From assembly GCF_004359215.1 (NCBI RefSeq), contig NC_090614.1, forward strand, positions 1,689,712-1,712,994: a stretch of 23,283 bases of DNA. The letters run 5' to 3'. This DNA comes from Bremia lactucae. Its lineage: Eukaryota > Oomycota > Peronosporomycetes > Peronosporales > Peronosporaceae. The position numbers and the translations under genes are program-made. The notes below the pieces were generated by a model. The model was given only the letters and a program-made list of their open reading frames with translations. It ran no database searches and was not told where the DNA came from. This document shows, piece by piece, positions 9,029 to 18,511 of this stretch. The stretch's first letter is position 1. Every line of letters starts with the position of its first letter.

Positions 9029-9044
9029 AAATTCGAAAATGAGT
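9029..9044 (-). promoter_or_regulatory. oomycete Inr-like core promoter
   Basis: Read on the minus strand the site is ACTCATTTTCGAATTT. The published oomycete initiator plus flanking region is approximately GCTCATTYBNCAWTTT; 14 of 16 positions agree by my alignment. It lies about 50-65 bases upstream of the ATG at 8978, the usual distance for oomycete transcription starts. It supports both the gene call and the taxonomic reading. Confidence 0.6.
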
Positions 9045-11057
9045 TCGAAAAGAGTCGACGGGTCTCGTACTACCACCGCCTCCGACTCACACAAGTTTCT
9101 TCATCAAGATGCTTTGACAAGCTTCGCAGTGGAGATCCGTCGCTGGCTTATTAACACGGGTGTTTCCCAGCAGGTAACTGCATGGACGGGCCGTGGTGGT
9201 TGGCACAGCCATTACTGGTACAACATGCGGCACATGTATTCAAGATGGGCAAACAAAGATTTTTGTCGCAAACTTTTAGTCTTTCCAATTCGCGTACAAG
9301 GTCTAGTTTAAAGAACGGTGCGGCTCTTTCCGAATCAAGCAAATCGCAATAGCCGTGAAAACAGAAGGCATTGTTCATACATTGTTATTGTCAAAAGCCA
9401 AAAGACCACAATTTTCGCAAACCCAATCGAAGCGCAAATTCAATACTGCCAATTTTAAAGAGAAAACAATTGTCATTCCATGTGGCAGGCCATAACATTT
9501 GAATCTATGAGTGAAGGACGCTAGGAAGGCACTTTGACAAGCTTTTTTCATCGCTTGCCGCGTTAAAATTTGCTGCGTTAAGTATGAGCTTGAGATTATA
9601 ACTGTACTTTCATTTCTAGCAATGCCAGGGACATGTCAGAGATGCACCAATTTGGCTACACTGCTCAAGCTGCCACTCTTGTAAGATCTGTTGGCGGCTT
9701 CAGTGCAGAACATGTACATGGTTCCGATGCGAAAAAAGATTCCTTTTTTGATTTCTTCAAGCTCCTGCGACACGAAAAGGATCCGGCTCTACTGCAGGCA
9801 TGACTTTGATAAAGTGAAGAGATGTGTCCAGTGCAGAGCAGTAGGGGTCTGATTTGATGTGCTCATCCCTAAAGCTGACCTACAAGGATTGCACACCATC
9901 ACCAGTGCTTGCTTGTCATTAAAGCAAGAGGCATAGAGACACACACTGTCAATCGTTTTTCTGGCCTGGATACTACAGATTTCTATCTAAACATTCATTC
10001 TACTCGGAACCGATGCGGTGGTAAATGATAAATGCAGCATACAATTTTCTGATAAATAAGGCGAGCAAGATCCGGAAGCTGCGTGTTGGTTTCATCGCTA
10101 CAAAAACATACGTTTGCTACGAATGTGCCTCCAAAGATTTGAGCTGCATCCGCAGGAAATTCATGTAACAGTGCTATGTCCATGCCGAAGATCAGACTCC
10201 TTTCGCATTTTTCTCGCCAAGGTACTGTACACATTTAGACTGTACCTTGATAATGGGGAAATGTTTCAAGCTGAATTATCTTTGAGTGCCCAGTTCGAGA
10301 ACGCATGCCCCAGCTGGATCTTCGCCAGATAGCAAGAAGATCGAAAGAACTTTAAGCGCCACGTATGGATGTCGATAAAAATACGAGTTTTAATCGATGG
10401 CTGCGGTAGGTTTTTGATCAAATGCATCGTAAAATCTGAGGTAGGGGAAGATGCGTGACTTATATTACTAGTGGAAGCTCGTAGACGGGGTCAGCAAGTG
10501 CCTTCAGCCGATGCACAAGCTTTACAGAATAAACCAAATTAAATATTAAGTAGAAAATAAACTCTGTTTGACATCTTTTAATTACTTGTAATCAAACATC
10601 AAATCTCGTGACGCAAAACCAATCAAATAATCGAAAAAATGCCATCTTAAAGTTTTAAGACACAACCATTGCGATTATTTTCTCACGTTTCGCTTTGGGA
10701 AAACCCTACATGAATTACTTCCTTACAGATGGAGCCCTGTTGCTAATCCAGTATCTTTCGCGGGAGGGACAAATTTGACAGCCATGAGCAGATGGTACGA
10801 AGGTCGATCATTCATGTTGATCTCTAAAAAATAAATGATATATATAATCCTTGTGGTCAACAGTAGAATTTTATTTGTTCATCAAACACTTGTTGTTTAA
10901 GATTTTTCAGTTTTTCTCAGTGGCAGCGAACTAATTTTAACTTTAAAGAATCCTTTAGTTCTTGCATTGAATCGTAATTTATTTCATACAAAATAAAGCG
11001 GCTTCTAAAAGAGGCTCTCGGGGTTAGGCACTGGTATACTTCCGGTTCTTACAGCGT
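9045..11057. other. host intergenic DNA with weak open frames
   Basis: AT-rich sequence without recognised genes. A Cys-rich plus-strand stretch near 9650-9720 and protein-like minus-strand fragments at about 9700-9880 may be remnants of a decayed gene, but frames change within 30-40 codons. One longer 7-bp inverted repeat (10219-10225/10242-10248) was seen. I saw no stems of 8 bp or more, unlike element A. Confidence 0.5.
9995..10234 (-). CDS. possible small ORF, 79 aa, unknown
   Basis: ATG at 10232-10234, stop at 9995-9997. The product has mixed composition, with FGMDIALLHEFPADAAQIF and a Cys-containing C-terminal half (CFC, CCIYH). No family is recognised. The opposite strand is also open over part of the range (10114-10329). 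It could be a terminal exon, a remnant or chance. No promoter was identified. Confidence 0.2.
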   Translation of the reverse strand: MCTVPWREKCERSLIFGMDIALLHEFPADAAQIFGGTFVANVCFCSDETNTQLPDLARLIYQKIVCCIYHLPPHRFRVE

Positions 11058-11207
11058 ATGGCCTCGAAGAAATGCGACATGGACTCATTCCCAAGTGGCT
11101 CAAAAATCAACATCGATTTGGCTAGTAAGAATCCACTCGAATGCGCCTCCCCAGCAAGGACATCATCTTTTGATTATTGCCCCAAGATGGAAAAAGGCTC
11201 CTCTTAA
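11058..11207 (+). CDS. possible small ORF, 49 aa, unknown
   Basis: ATG at 11058 runs to TAA at 11205-11207. The peptide is Ser/Lys/Asp-rich (it begins MASKKCDMDSFPSGSK) and has three Cys. Composition is protein-like but the length is within chance expectation. No neighbour or motif suggests a role. Confidence 0.18.
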   Translation: MASKKCDMDSFPSGSKINIDLASKNPLECASPARTSSFDYCPKMEKGSS

Positions 11208-12241
11208 AATGCGATACTAACAACAGCCTGGCATTACATTAGTTTAAGATCACAGTGGAAATGCCCAAGTAAATAACATGTAAAGAGATGGGACACCAGC
11301 ATTCAGGGTAAAATTTTATAAATTAGAAGAGGAAAGAAGAAGCTGGGAATGAGAGTTCAAATAGACAACTCGCAATTGTTCCACAATATCATGTTCGCAT
11401 TCCGTAACACCTTCTTTATACTCGCAGTCTTGGCTTATACTCTTAAGAGGCTTAGTAACAGAATTGCCTGGTATAGATGACCTAAATGCAGACAAAAGTT
11501 GGTGGCCCACCAAGGTTTCTACGTCAAAGACACCTTGACATAACAACGTCTAGTGGTATCGAGAAAACATACAGATAAATATTCAGCTATATCGCCATAA
11601 ATACCATGAAATTGAATTTTAAAGTCCAATTTCACTTGTATTAAGAGGAAAAAAACAAGAGTGCTACCGAGCATAATTCAAACTATAAACCACGAAGGTT
11701 ATGACTTCATTATTACGCTATAATAAATCGTGCTTCGCACAACAATCCCAGCCTATATCAGACGTCGACGATTGTCGTCGCAACGAGCTGCGTTCTCTTA
11801 TGCGCCTGCGCCTGAACAAATAGATTAATATTCTACATCGAAGTCTCATCTACCTCTATATCCGGTACAGATTTACTTCAACCGATACTTAATTTTCTGG
11901 AAAACAAATTTGGAAACGCCTAAAATGTCTCCATGTTTTGGATTCATACAGTACTTTGTAGTGTCTCTGTGCCACAGCGCGTAGATTTTATAGCGCGGGT
12001 GTTGAAGCCCTAATGCGGCTCATGTCACGCGATTTTTAATGTTCCCTAATGAGGTTACACCCGATTTTTAGTCATGTCAAGCCCTATTCTTTATGCATCG
12101 AAAGAATCGTACCGGTGCTAAACCGATTTATACGAGCATATTTTGTGTCAAAATTAAACTAACAAGTTTGATGCTTCTAAAATTCCGGTTTATTTTACGT
12201 ACGAACACCGGATTTTCTGAGCGGTTAGCTCAAAGTCAAAT
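11208..12241. other. host intergenic DNA
   Basis: AT-rich. A minus-strand frame at 11316-11546 (up to 76 codons) and a plus-strand frame at 12093-12308 have no recognisable motif. A 6-bp stem lies near 11766-11780. Nothing else is supported. Confidence 0.5.
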
Positions 12242-12695
12242 TGTAGCGGAGCGACCTCGCTCCTTTAGTCAGATGAAGACTTATGACTCAAAAAGTCTCT
12301 TAACTCTATAGAACTAATGGGTCTAACAACTCAGCGAGTCGTACAAGCTATACAGCTTAATGAATTCTAGCTCAAGGGGTTCAGGGATTCGTAAAAACAA
12401 GTGGCAACTAGTGCCCAAGAGTATGTACCTTAGAAAGGCTTCTCTCTCTCACAGGTCAATGCAAAAGCCTTAGGAAGGCACTAGACGCTTTAAGATCTAA
12501 AGAGGAACTGCACGTTATTTATTTAATTAAATTTAAAGCCAAACTCTAGCTAATTTGAAAGGAGATTTCGGCCGCCAGATTTATATCTGGCTGCGACCAC
12601 ATTTGTCACCAATATTAAATGGGATTTTAGCAATTCATAATTTTAGAATAGGATAAAAGGGTATTTTACTCACAAAGTAAATGTTCCACAACAAC
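12242..12695 (-). repeat. LTR of the element B family, minus strand, lacking its 5' tip
   Basis: Read on the minus strand this aligns along its length with the LTR at 12696-13178, by eye roughly three quarters identical. It shares the hairpin-borne TATA region, GTGCCTTCCTAAGGCTT, GGGCACTAGTTGCCACTTG and the terminal CTCCGCTACA. It lacks the first ~30 bases of the LTR (TGTAATGGGG...), where the TG of the next LTR abuts directly. Bases beyond its 3' end (below 12242) do not resemble the primer-binding site that follows the B LTR, so it is more likely a solo or 3' LTR than a 5' LTR. Confidence 0.8.
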
Positions 12696-13178
12696 TGTAA
12701 TGGGGCACACATCGGTTGGAGAACCGTTGTGATGTACATTTACTTGATGGGTAAAATACCCTTTTATCTAATTTTTAAATAGTTAGTTACTTAAATCCGA
12801 TTTATTATGGGTAATAAATGTGGTCGCCGCCAGATATAAATCTGGCGGCCAAAATCTATTTTAATTAGCTAGGGTAAGGTTTTAGATTTAAATAATTAAA
12901 AAAAGTTGAGTTCCCCTTGTTATCTTACAGCGTTAAGTGCCTTCCTAAGGCTTGCGCATTGATCTGTAAGAGATAGAAGCATTTCTAAGGTATATCCTCT
13001 TGGGCACTAGTTGCCACTTGGTTCTACGAACTCCTGAATCCCTTGAACTAGGATTCCTTAAGCTTTAATAACTTGTACGACTCCCTGAGTTGTTAAACCC
13101 ATTAGTTTAATAGAGCTAAGTGACTCTCTGAGTCTGAAAGTCTTCCTCTGACTTTAGGAGCGAGGTAGCTCCGCTACA
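12696..13178 (+). repeat. element B 5' LTR (483 bp)
   Basis: It starts TGTAATGGGGC and ends GCTCCGCTACA, with a primer-binding site two bases later and gag downstream. A TATAAAT motif lies in the loop region of a perfect 10-bp hairpin at 12826-12849. The sequence is AT-rich. It is paired head to head with the diverged copy at 12242-12695. Confidence 0.85.
12826..12849 (+). promoter_or_regulatory. TATA motif inside a perfect LTR hairpin
   Basis: A 10-bp perfect stem (12826-12835/12840-12849) encloses ATAA, so the TATAAAT motif spans loop and stem. The diverged copy keeps the structure (12571-12580/12585-12594) with one mismatch. A promoter role is inferred from the motif and its position within the LTR. 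Confidence 0.45.
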
Positions 13179-13180
13179 CC

Positions 13181-13198
13181 TGGTAGCACTCGTAGTCA
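13181..13198 (+). other. putative primer-binding site of element B
   Basis: TGGTAGCACTCGTAGTCA begins two bases after the LTR end. PBS sequences begin TGG because they pair with the CCA end of a tRNA. Which tRNA is used cannot be told from the window. Confidence 0.6.
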
Positions 13199-13238
13199 AT
13201 CTACGCATGAGTCTTTAAAAGACTAACTTCTCACGAAA

Positions 13239-14240
13239 ATGGAAGAGGTTCCAGAATTTTCAGAAGCGCAACGCGCCGCCTATGACAAGCTCAAAACCTT
13301 ACTCTGGCTTGAATACGTGGAATTTATTATCTCCCAGAGACCAGAGATCCTGCATGCAAGGCTTGAAGCCTACATGCGGTACGAAGCCTCCCTGATCGGT
13401 CAGGTACAGGACCATTAAGCGGCATTTATGCCAACCCGGTACATCTCTGTACCTGACTTAGAGCCGAGGGCTCGCCCTCTAACTGTAAATCTGAAAACTT
13501 TTGAGGGAAAAGAGGGAGAAAATCTCCCTTTTTGGATTAAGCAGATTGAAATGTCCATTGATTCCGCCTTGTTCTTAACAGAACGGCAAAAGGTGGCCAT
13601 GGCCATTTCCAAACTTGGAGGCCATGGAGTGGGCACTATCGTGCAGCACGATGCTCATGGGATTCGCTGAAACAGCAAATTACGAGCATGTTTGCACCGC
13701 CTGATCTGGCTTTTCGCATGCGAGCACGGCTCCTAGCGACTCGACAGGGTAAAAAAGCCCAGGGGACTTTGTCCAGGAGTTAAGAACTCTCATTGCATCA
13801 ATGCATCAAGACCCGGGGTAAGAAGCAATTGTAGTGACCATCTTTATGAGGGGTTTCAATGAGGGCGTTGCCCGGACGGAATTGTTCCGATCTCATCCGG
13901 CTACGTATGAAGAGGCAGCTGCCATAGCGCTACGCGCCGAGTTTGACTTTAAGGCTGCTCGCGTTAGCACGCCTGTCTACCGAACAAGCTCTTCGAGCAC
14001 ATGGGTTCCGTCTAATAGAGCGGAACCTATGTATTTAAGCCTCGTTGAGGAAGGAGAAGAGGCTCTTCAAGCTGTGGAAAAGCATAAGACCATCCGTAGA
14101 AGTTATATATGAGGAAGCACGAAACATTCACGCCCTGTCTGCTCTCTTCGAAATTCGCGTAAAGCTCGAAAGAGCTCCAGCTCCGACCTATACCAGAGAT
14201 CTGGTACGGTGCGGGAGAAACTTCGATACCCAGTAGGTGC
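13239..14240 (+). pseudogene. gag: element B gag
   Basis: The ATG at 13239 starts MEEVPEFSEAQRAAYDK. After 59 codons a TAA (13416-13418) interrupts the frame, which then continues without shift into MPTRYISVPDLEPRARPL and LKTFEGKEGENLPFW, the characteristic oomycete Gypsy capsid start, to about 13670. Further capsid pieces follow in other frames: SMFAPPDLAFRMRARLLATR (about 13690) and MRGFNEGVARTELFRSHPAT (about 13846). At 14101-14142 a CCHC zinc knuckle is recognisable, but its first Cys is Ser and its second is a TGA stop; the KH and last Cys remain. RNA binding by this copy would therefore be lost. Confidence 0.8.
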
Positions 14241-14389
14241 GAGGCGCCCTACCGGGGAAGACCTAGGCTCTGTTGAACCTCAAGGAGGTGAGAATAAACA
14301 GAACCCAGCCCAAATTAGCTCGGCGCTCAATGGCACGGGGCGAGAGTACAAGCCTGGCTTGCTAGTCGCATAAGCGACTGGAAAGGGCT

Positions 14390-14815
14390 TTGATAATCCG
14401 TGGTCAATTCTAATTGTATCAGGGCGTCTTGCAATTATGCTCGACGCCTTTCCCTTGAAGAAAGTTAACAATGCGTTGAGGCGCTTAAAGCGCATGAAGG
14501 TGATACAATCACTGTTCGCTTAGCGACTAAGACTCGTGTCACTGTTCCTTAAGTTCCATTGAACTTAGGTATAAAGTTCCTGGACGTTGACAGTATGGAA
14601 CGCTATCTCGTCCTTAATTTGGATTTGATATATGATCTCATCCTTGGTATGGCCTGGTTAGAACACCATGAGCCATGGATTGATTGGAGGTCTAAGACCT
14701 TAGTCGCCACGCGCAATGTTCCTAGCAAAGTTTTGGAGAGTCATGAACCCACCTTTGCTTTGCAACAAAAGCGCTATTGGCGCGGATCATTGAATGAGTC
14801 TGTCAGTGTTTAGAT
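14390..14815 (+). pseudogene. pro: element B aspartic protease
   Basis: Near 14405-14450 the segment RASCNYARRLSLEES is the residue block that follows the catalytic D-S-G in this family. The Asp codon itself is missing and a small deletion shifts the frame. Downstream, 14559-14813 encodes NLDLIYDLILGMAWLEHHEP and WIDWRSKTL, the conserved C-terminal ILG-x-x-WL block. The protease would cleave the Gag-Pol polyprotein; this copy cannot. Confidence 0.75.
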
Positions 14816-15720
14816 CTGAGTTAATAAATTTTAATGTTAAAAACATTAATTCTGAGCCCGACTCAGCAGAAATAAGTGGAACGGCACGTACTCCGTCGAG
14901 TGACACTCGTTATAATAACGATTCACTAAATGCTGAAAGCATTGTTGGCCTAAGGCCGAATCATCAAGAGTGCAATATCCCTGAGATACGTGAAGTGGCA
15001 CATCTAAGTCCACCGAGTATGATCGGCCGAGGTGACATCATACTGAGTGTCAGTAGTGAAACTGTTGGCGGTACGCCAGGACCCCAAGGGTGCAATATCC
15101 CTGAGATACGTGGAGTGGCACGTCTTAGTCCACCGAGTGTGGTCGGCCGAGTATGCACCATACTGAGTGTTAATAGTGACACTTTTGGCAGTTCGCCATG
15201 GCATTTTGGGTCACCTCCCCCTCTAATGCACGTGAAGCGGCACGTAAACGTTCGCTGAATAAGGAAGTTGAGTTACCTAACTCCTTGTCGGATGACAAAT
15301 TAGACACCATGTCTTGTATAGAATCAATACAGGCTAGAAAACCCGGGGACGTGAATGTTCCGGCCTCTAAGAGGCGTATTGTCTCCACTCCAAGACAGGG
15401 TGGACACGAAGCGTGTATACCCTCACAAAGTGATACAAGTGAGCAAGTACATAGCATTGTAAATGGCGTAACCGGTAACATTGAGGGGGAAGTTAGCCTT
15501 GCGGCAATCCCCTCGTTCCATGCTCTTTTAGAGCTAGACGAAATGTTTATTGATGAGTGCGGTCGAGCCTAAAAGCTGGTGACTTATCTGAAATGGTGGT
15601 CATTCGACCTATGGTTGAGTTAAACTCATCGTCACTTCTCGGCGAAGCTGTCCTGGATGACACAAAAGCTGCACTTAGTGCGCGAAATGGGTCATCGATC
15701 CTTACGGATCCCTTTTAGTC
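14794..15720 (+). pseudogene. element B protease-RT spacer with 40-residue repeats
   Basis: Two open stretches in different frames (14794-15258 and 15198-15572) encode a hydrophilic Ser/Pro/Glu-rich region linking protease to RT. The first contains a 120-bp tandem repeat (see separate entry). Clusters of short perfect hairpins lie at 14831-14849, 14897-14909, 14908-14920 and 14929-14943. No catalytic motif is seen. Element A has a comparable spacer at 2098-2709. Confidence 0.55.
14971..15210 (+). repeat. 120-bp in-frame tandem repeat in the element B spacer
   Basis: Copies start at 14971 and 15091, each opening TGCAATATCCCTGAGATACG. In frame they read CNIPEIREVAHLSPPS and CNIPEIRGVARLSPPS, followed by GR-x-x-x-ILSV. 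Unit length is 40 codons. A third, degenerate partial copy is suggested after 15210 (ATGCACGTGAAGCGGCACGT). Confidence 0.85.
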
Positions 15721-17160
15721 CTTAATTAATGAGTTCCAAGATGTGGTATGTAATAACCCACCATCTGTTTTACCTCCGGATAGATGTGTTCGTCATGAAA
15801 TTGACTTAGTTCCGGGAACCAAATACTGTGTCAAACGACAATGGCCTATACCAAAGGAACAATGTGACGTCATGGCGATTTTTTTTCGTGCTAAGCACGA
15901 GGCTGGAATGGTACGAGAAAAAACTCCCCATTCGACACCGACATATTTTGTTGAGAAATTTTGTATTTTTTGTGTCAAACAGCCAAATGGTAAATCGCGC
16001 ATTGTACATGCTTATAGTAAGCTTTAATCTGCCACTATACCAGCACAAACCCCCATCCTAGAAAGGATGTTCTTCAGAACAATATGGTGGGATGTACAAT
16101 GTACAGTGCATTGGACTTAGTCGATGGTTACTACCAATTGCTCATGCGAGCTAGTGATATCCCGCTTACAGCGGTTAGCACCCTAAGCGATATGATATGG
16201 AGTAGTTAATTATGCCACAAGGGCTTTGCAACGCCCCGGCACAATTAAATTGTCTAGTGACGCAACTATTCCGCCCTCATCGAGGTTATGCACAGACTTA
16301 TTTTGATGACATTTTTGTCCAAAGTCGTTCGGAGCAGGGTCGGTCGGACGTGTAAAACCATATCGAACATTGCGAACAGTGATCGAGTGCATGCGCACAA
16401 ACAATTTATGCCAATCCATCTAAATGCATTTTTGGAGCAGACGAAATTCCTTTTTTAGGATGCTCCATTGGAAAGCAAGCCTTAGAGCGGATTCCGCTAA
16501 GGTAAAAGCCATTGTAGATTCGCCGGTTTCTAAAACCCAACAGGATATGCGTAAGTGGTTCGGTCTCGCCAATTATTCACACAAATATAGCAATAATTAC
16601 GCTGATATAACTAGACGATTATCCAATCTCCTTAAAAACGATACGGATTGGTGCTGGACTAGCACAGAGCATATTGCTTTTCAACATTAAATGATAGTCT
16701 TATCCATGCCTCGATTCTGGCACTGCCTAATCCAAATTGGCCTTTCGGTGTCGTCTTTGACGCATCAGCATTTGCCATTGGCAGTGCTCTGTTACAAACC
16801 AATGTTGATGGGCATGAACGTGTTATTGCGTTCGAGTCTAGACAGATTAAAGCTGCGGAAAAGAGCTACCCAGTTCATGACAAAGAGTTACTTGCTATGA
16901 AGCATGCTCTCGTCAAATTCAAAGTTCATCTGCTCGGCTCTAAGCCGTTTGTGATTTATACAGATCACGCGTCATTACGCACGGCGACTAAGTCGCCCCA
17001 TCTCTTACAGAGAATGGCCCGATGGCTATCTTTTTTCACCGAATACATTTTCGAGGTGAAGTATAAGTCTGGCAAGCAAAATGCTTTGGCCGATGTGTTA
17101 TCACGCAGGCCGGATTATGAGCTTTCTCATTTTAACGACTATCTCGTCACCTATTCCTGA
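15721..17160 (+). pseudogene. pol: element B reverse transcriptase and RNase H
   Basis: RT entry at about 15790: RHEIDLVPGTKYCVKRQWP. The catalytic region has SALDLVDGYYQLLMR (about 16105) with the first Asp, then frame changes, a damaged MPQGL block (about 16212) and TYFDDIFVQSRSEQGRSDV (about 16295) with the YFDD box and a TAA after it. The connection domain (16424-16690) has FGLANYSHKYSNNYAD. RNase H runs from VVFDASAFAIGSALL (about 16750; the conserved CDAS Cys is Phe) through KELLAMKHALVKF, TDHASLRTATKSP and ADVLSRRPDYELS to TGA at 17158. At least four stops or frameshifts are present. It is closely related to element C (22408-23283). Confidence 0.85.
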
Positions 17161-17189
17161 ATTAATCCGTTCGGCTTACGCCAAGAATG

Positions 17190-18511
17190 AAAAGTGTGTA
17201 GCTCTGCTATGAGCTTTAAGGAGCTCGGATTAAATTACCGGCAATTTTGCGTGTAAGGTTACATCGATTTTCTATCGATAACAACCTGTTGCTTTGTTGC
17301 ACAGACATCGCGGACCATCCGCGTGTCGTTATTCCTCATGATGAGGATTTGAAGCACCGGATCCTCTATGAGGCATACGATACTGTCCTTGGTGGTCATC
17401 TCGGTAGAGAAAAGACCTACGGCTCTATCAGCCAGAGTTAATGGTGGCCCAAACTTTATAAATGGGTCAGCACATATGTTCGCACATGCGAAACGTGCCA
17501 ACGCGTTAAAACCTCGGCACATGCTGCTGCGCCACTGGCGAGTCTTCCCGCTCCCATCGGATGCTGGGAGTCCATTAGTTTGGATGTATTTTTGGGCTAC
17601 TGAAAGATTCAGCCGGTAACTCCGGTATAGTCGTCTTTGTTGAGTTTGAGCAAAATGGCTCACTTAGCGGCCGTGCCGGATTTCATTGATGGAGAAGGTA
17701 CAGCTAAGCTGTTTATCGATCGCGTGTTTCGACAACATGGTTTGCCAGTGGCAATTGTCTCTGATCGGTATTCCCGTTTCAAGGGTTGATTCTGGGAATC
17801 AATTTTCTGAGTGCTTGGCACCAGATTGAATGTCCACTGCGGACCATCCGCAGACCGATGGTCAAACTGAAAATGTCAGTCGCGTCATTGAAGATGTTTT
17901 ACGCAGCGCGTGTGCTCAGACACCGAAGCGCTGGAGCTCCATGCTCCTAGTAGTGGAATTTGCTTTAAATAACGCTGTTCATGCCTCTACAGGCTAACCT
18001 CCGTTCTATGTCAACGGTCTTACCCACCCGCGCGTTCCACTAACGAAACCACTGCGTGGTTCAGGGCTTGGTGGGGGAGAATTGGCCGATAGACTTGCTG
18101 ATGTCAGCCCTGTTACCGTTCGGAAACAAGTAGGCGAGTTTCTCGCGACGCGATTTAGTATCTCAAGACATGTAAGGGATACGATGGCTGATAGCCAAGA
18201 CAAACAAAAAGAACAAGCAGATGCCAAAGGCAGAAGCTGTATTAATTCTTAGATAGTCGGAGACCGAGTTTTACTAAAACGCTATAAACCTACCTACCAA
18301 CTTGGCTTCCGCGGTCTTCAGGACCAAATTGCGCCCGCGCTTTATTGGATCATTTACGGTCATGGCCAAGAAGGGCCTAGCTTATACGCTAAACCTTCCC
18401 AGCAAGCTGCGTACACACCCAGTGTTTTACGTTGGCTTGCTTAAGCCATATCGGGACCCTTCCCACGTGGACTTGAAGGCGCTTGCGCCGAAACAGGCGG
18501 TCGTGCCGTAG
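17190..18511 (+). pseudogene. pol: element B integrase and C-terminal domain
   Basis: The N-terminal zinc domain keeps GGHLGREKT and YVRTCETCQRVK (17390-17510), with a TAA between them. The first catalytic Asp (VVFVD) is lost to a small deletion near 17640. The second Asp region is near 17760 (SDRY, where relatives have SDRDP). The Glu region reads DGQTENVSR near 17855. Downstream are VEFALNNAVHAST and FYVNGLTHPRVPL. The SH3-like C-terminal domain is open at 18302-18511: KLRPRFIGSFTVMAKKGLAY, LRTHPVFYVGLLKPYRDP. The 3' part also lies opposite the antisense coiled-coil frame that ends at 18441. Confidence 0.8.

Noticed and set aside
9640..9720. Cys-rich plus-strand stretch (CSSCHSCKICW) resembling a zinc finger
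   Set aside because: The frame is short and closed by stops, spacing fits no known finger well, and the opposite strand reads equally well.
6889..12241. tRNA or rRNA genes in the host island
   Set aside because: No B-box-like GGTTCRANNCC with a matching cloverleaf and no rRNA-like conserved stretch was seen.
18006..18227. Minus-strand frame (and its counterpart at 21187-21408 plus) opposite integrase, present in both elements
   Set aside because: It mirrors conserved integrase codons; its similarity between copies follows from the sense protein.
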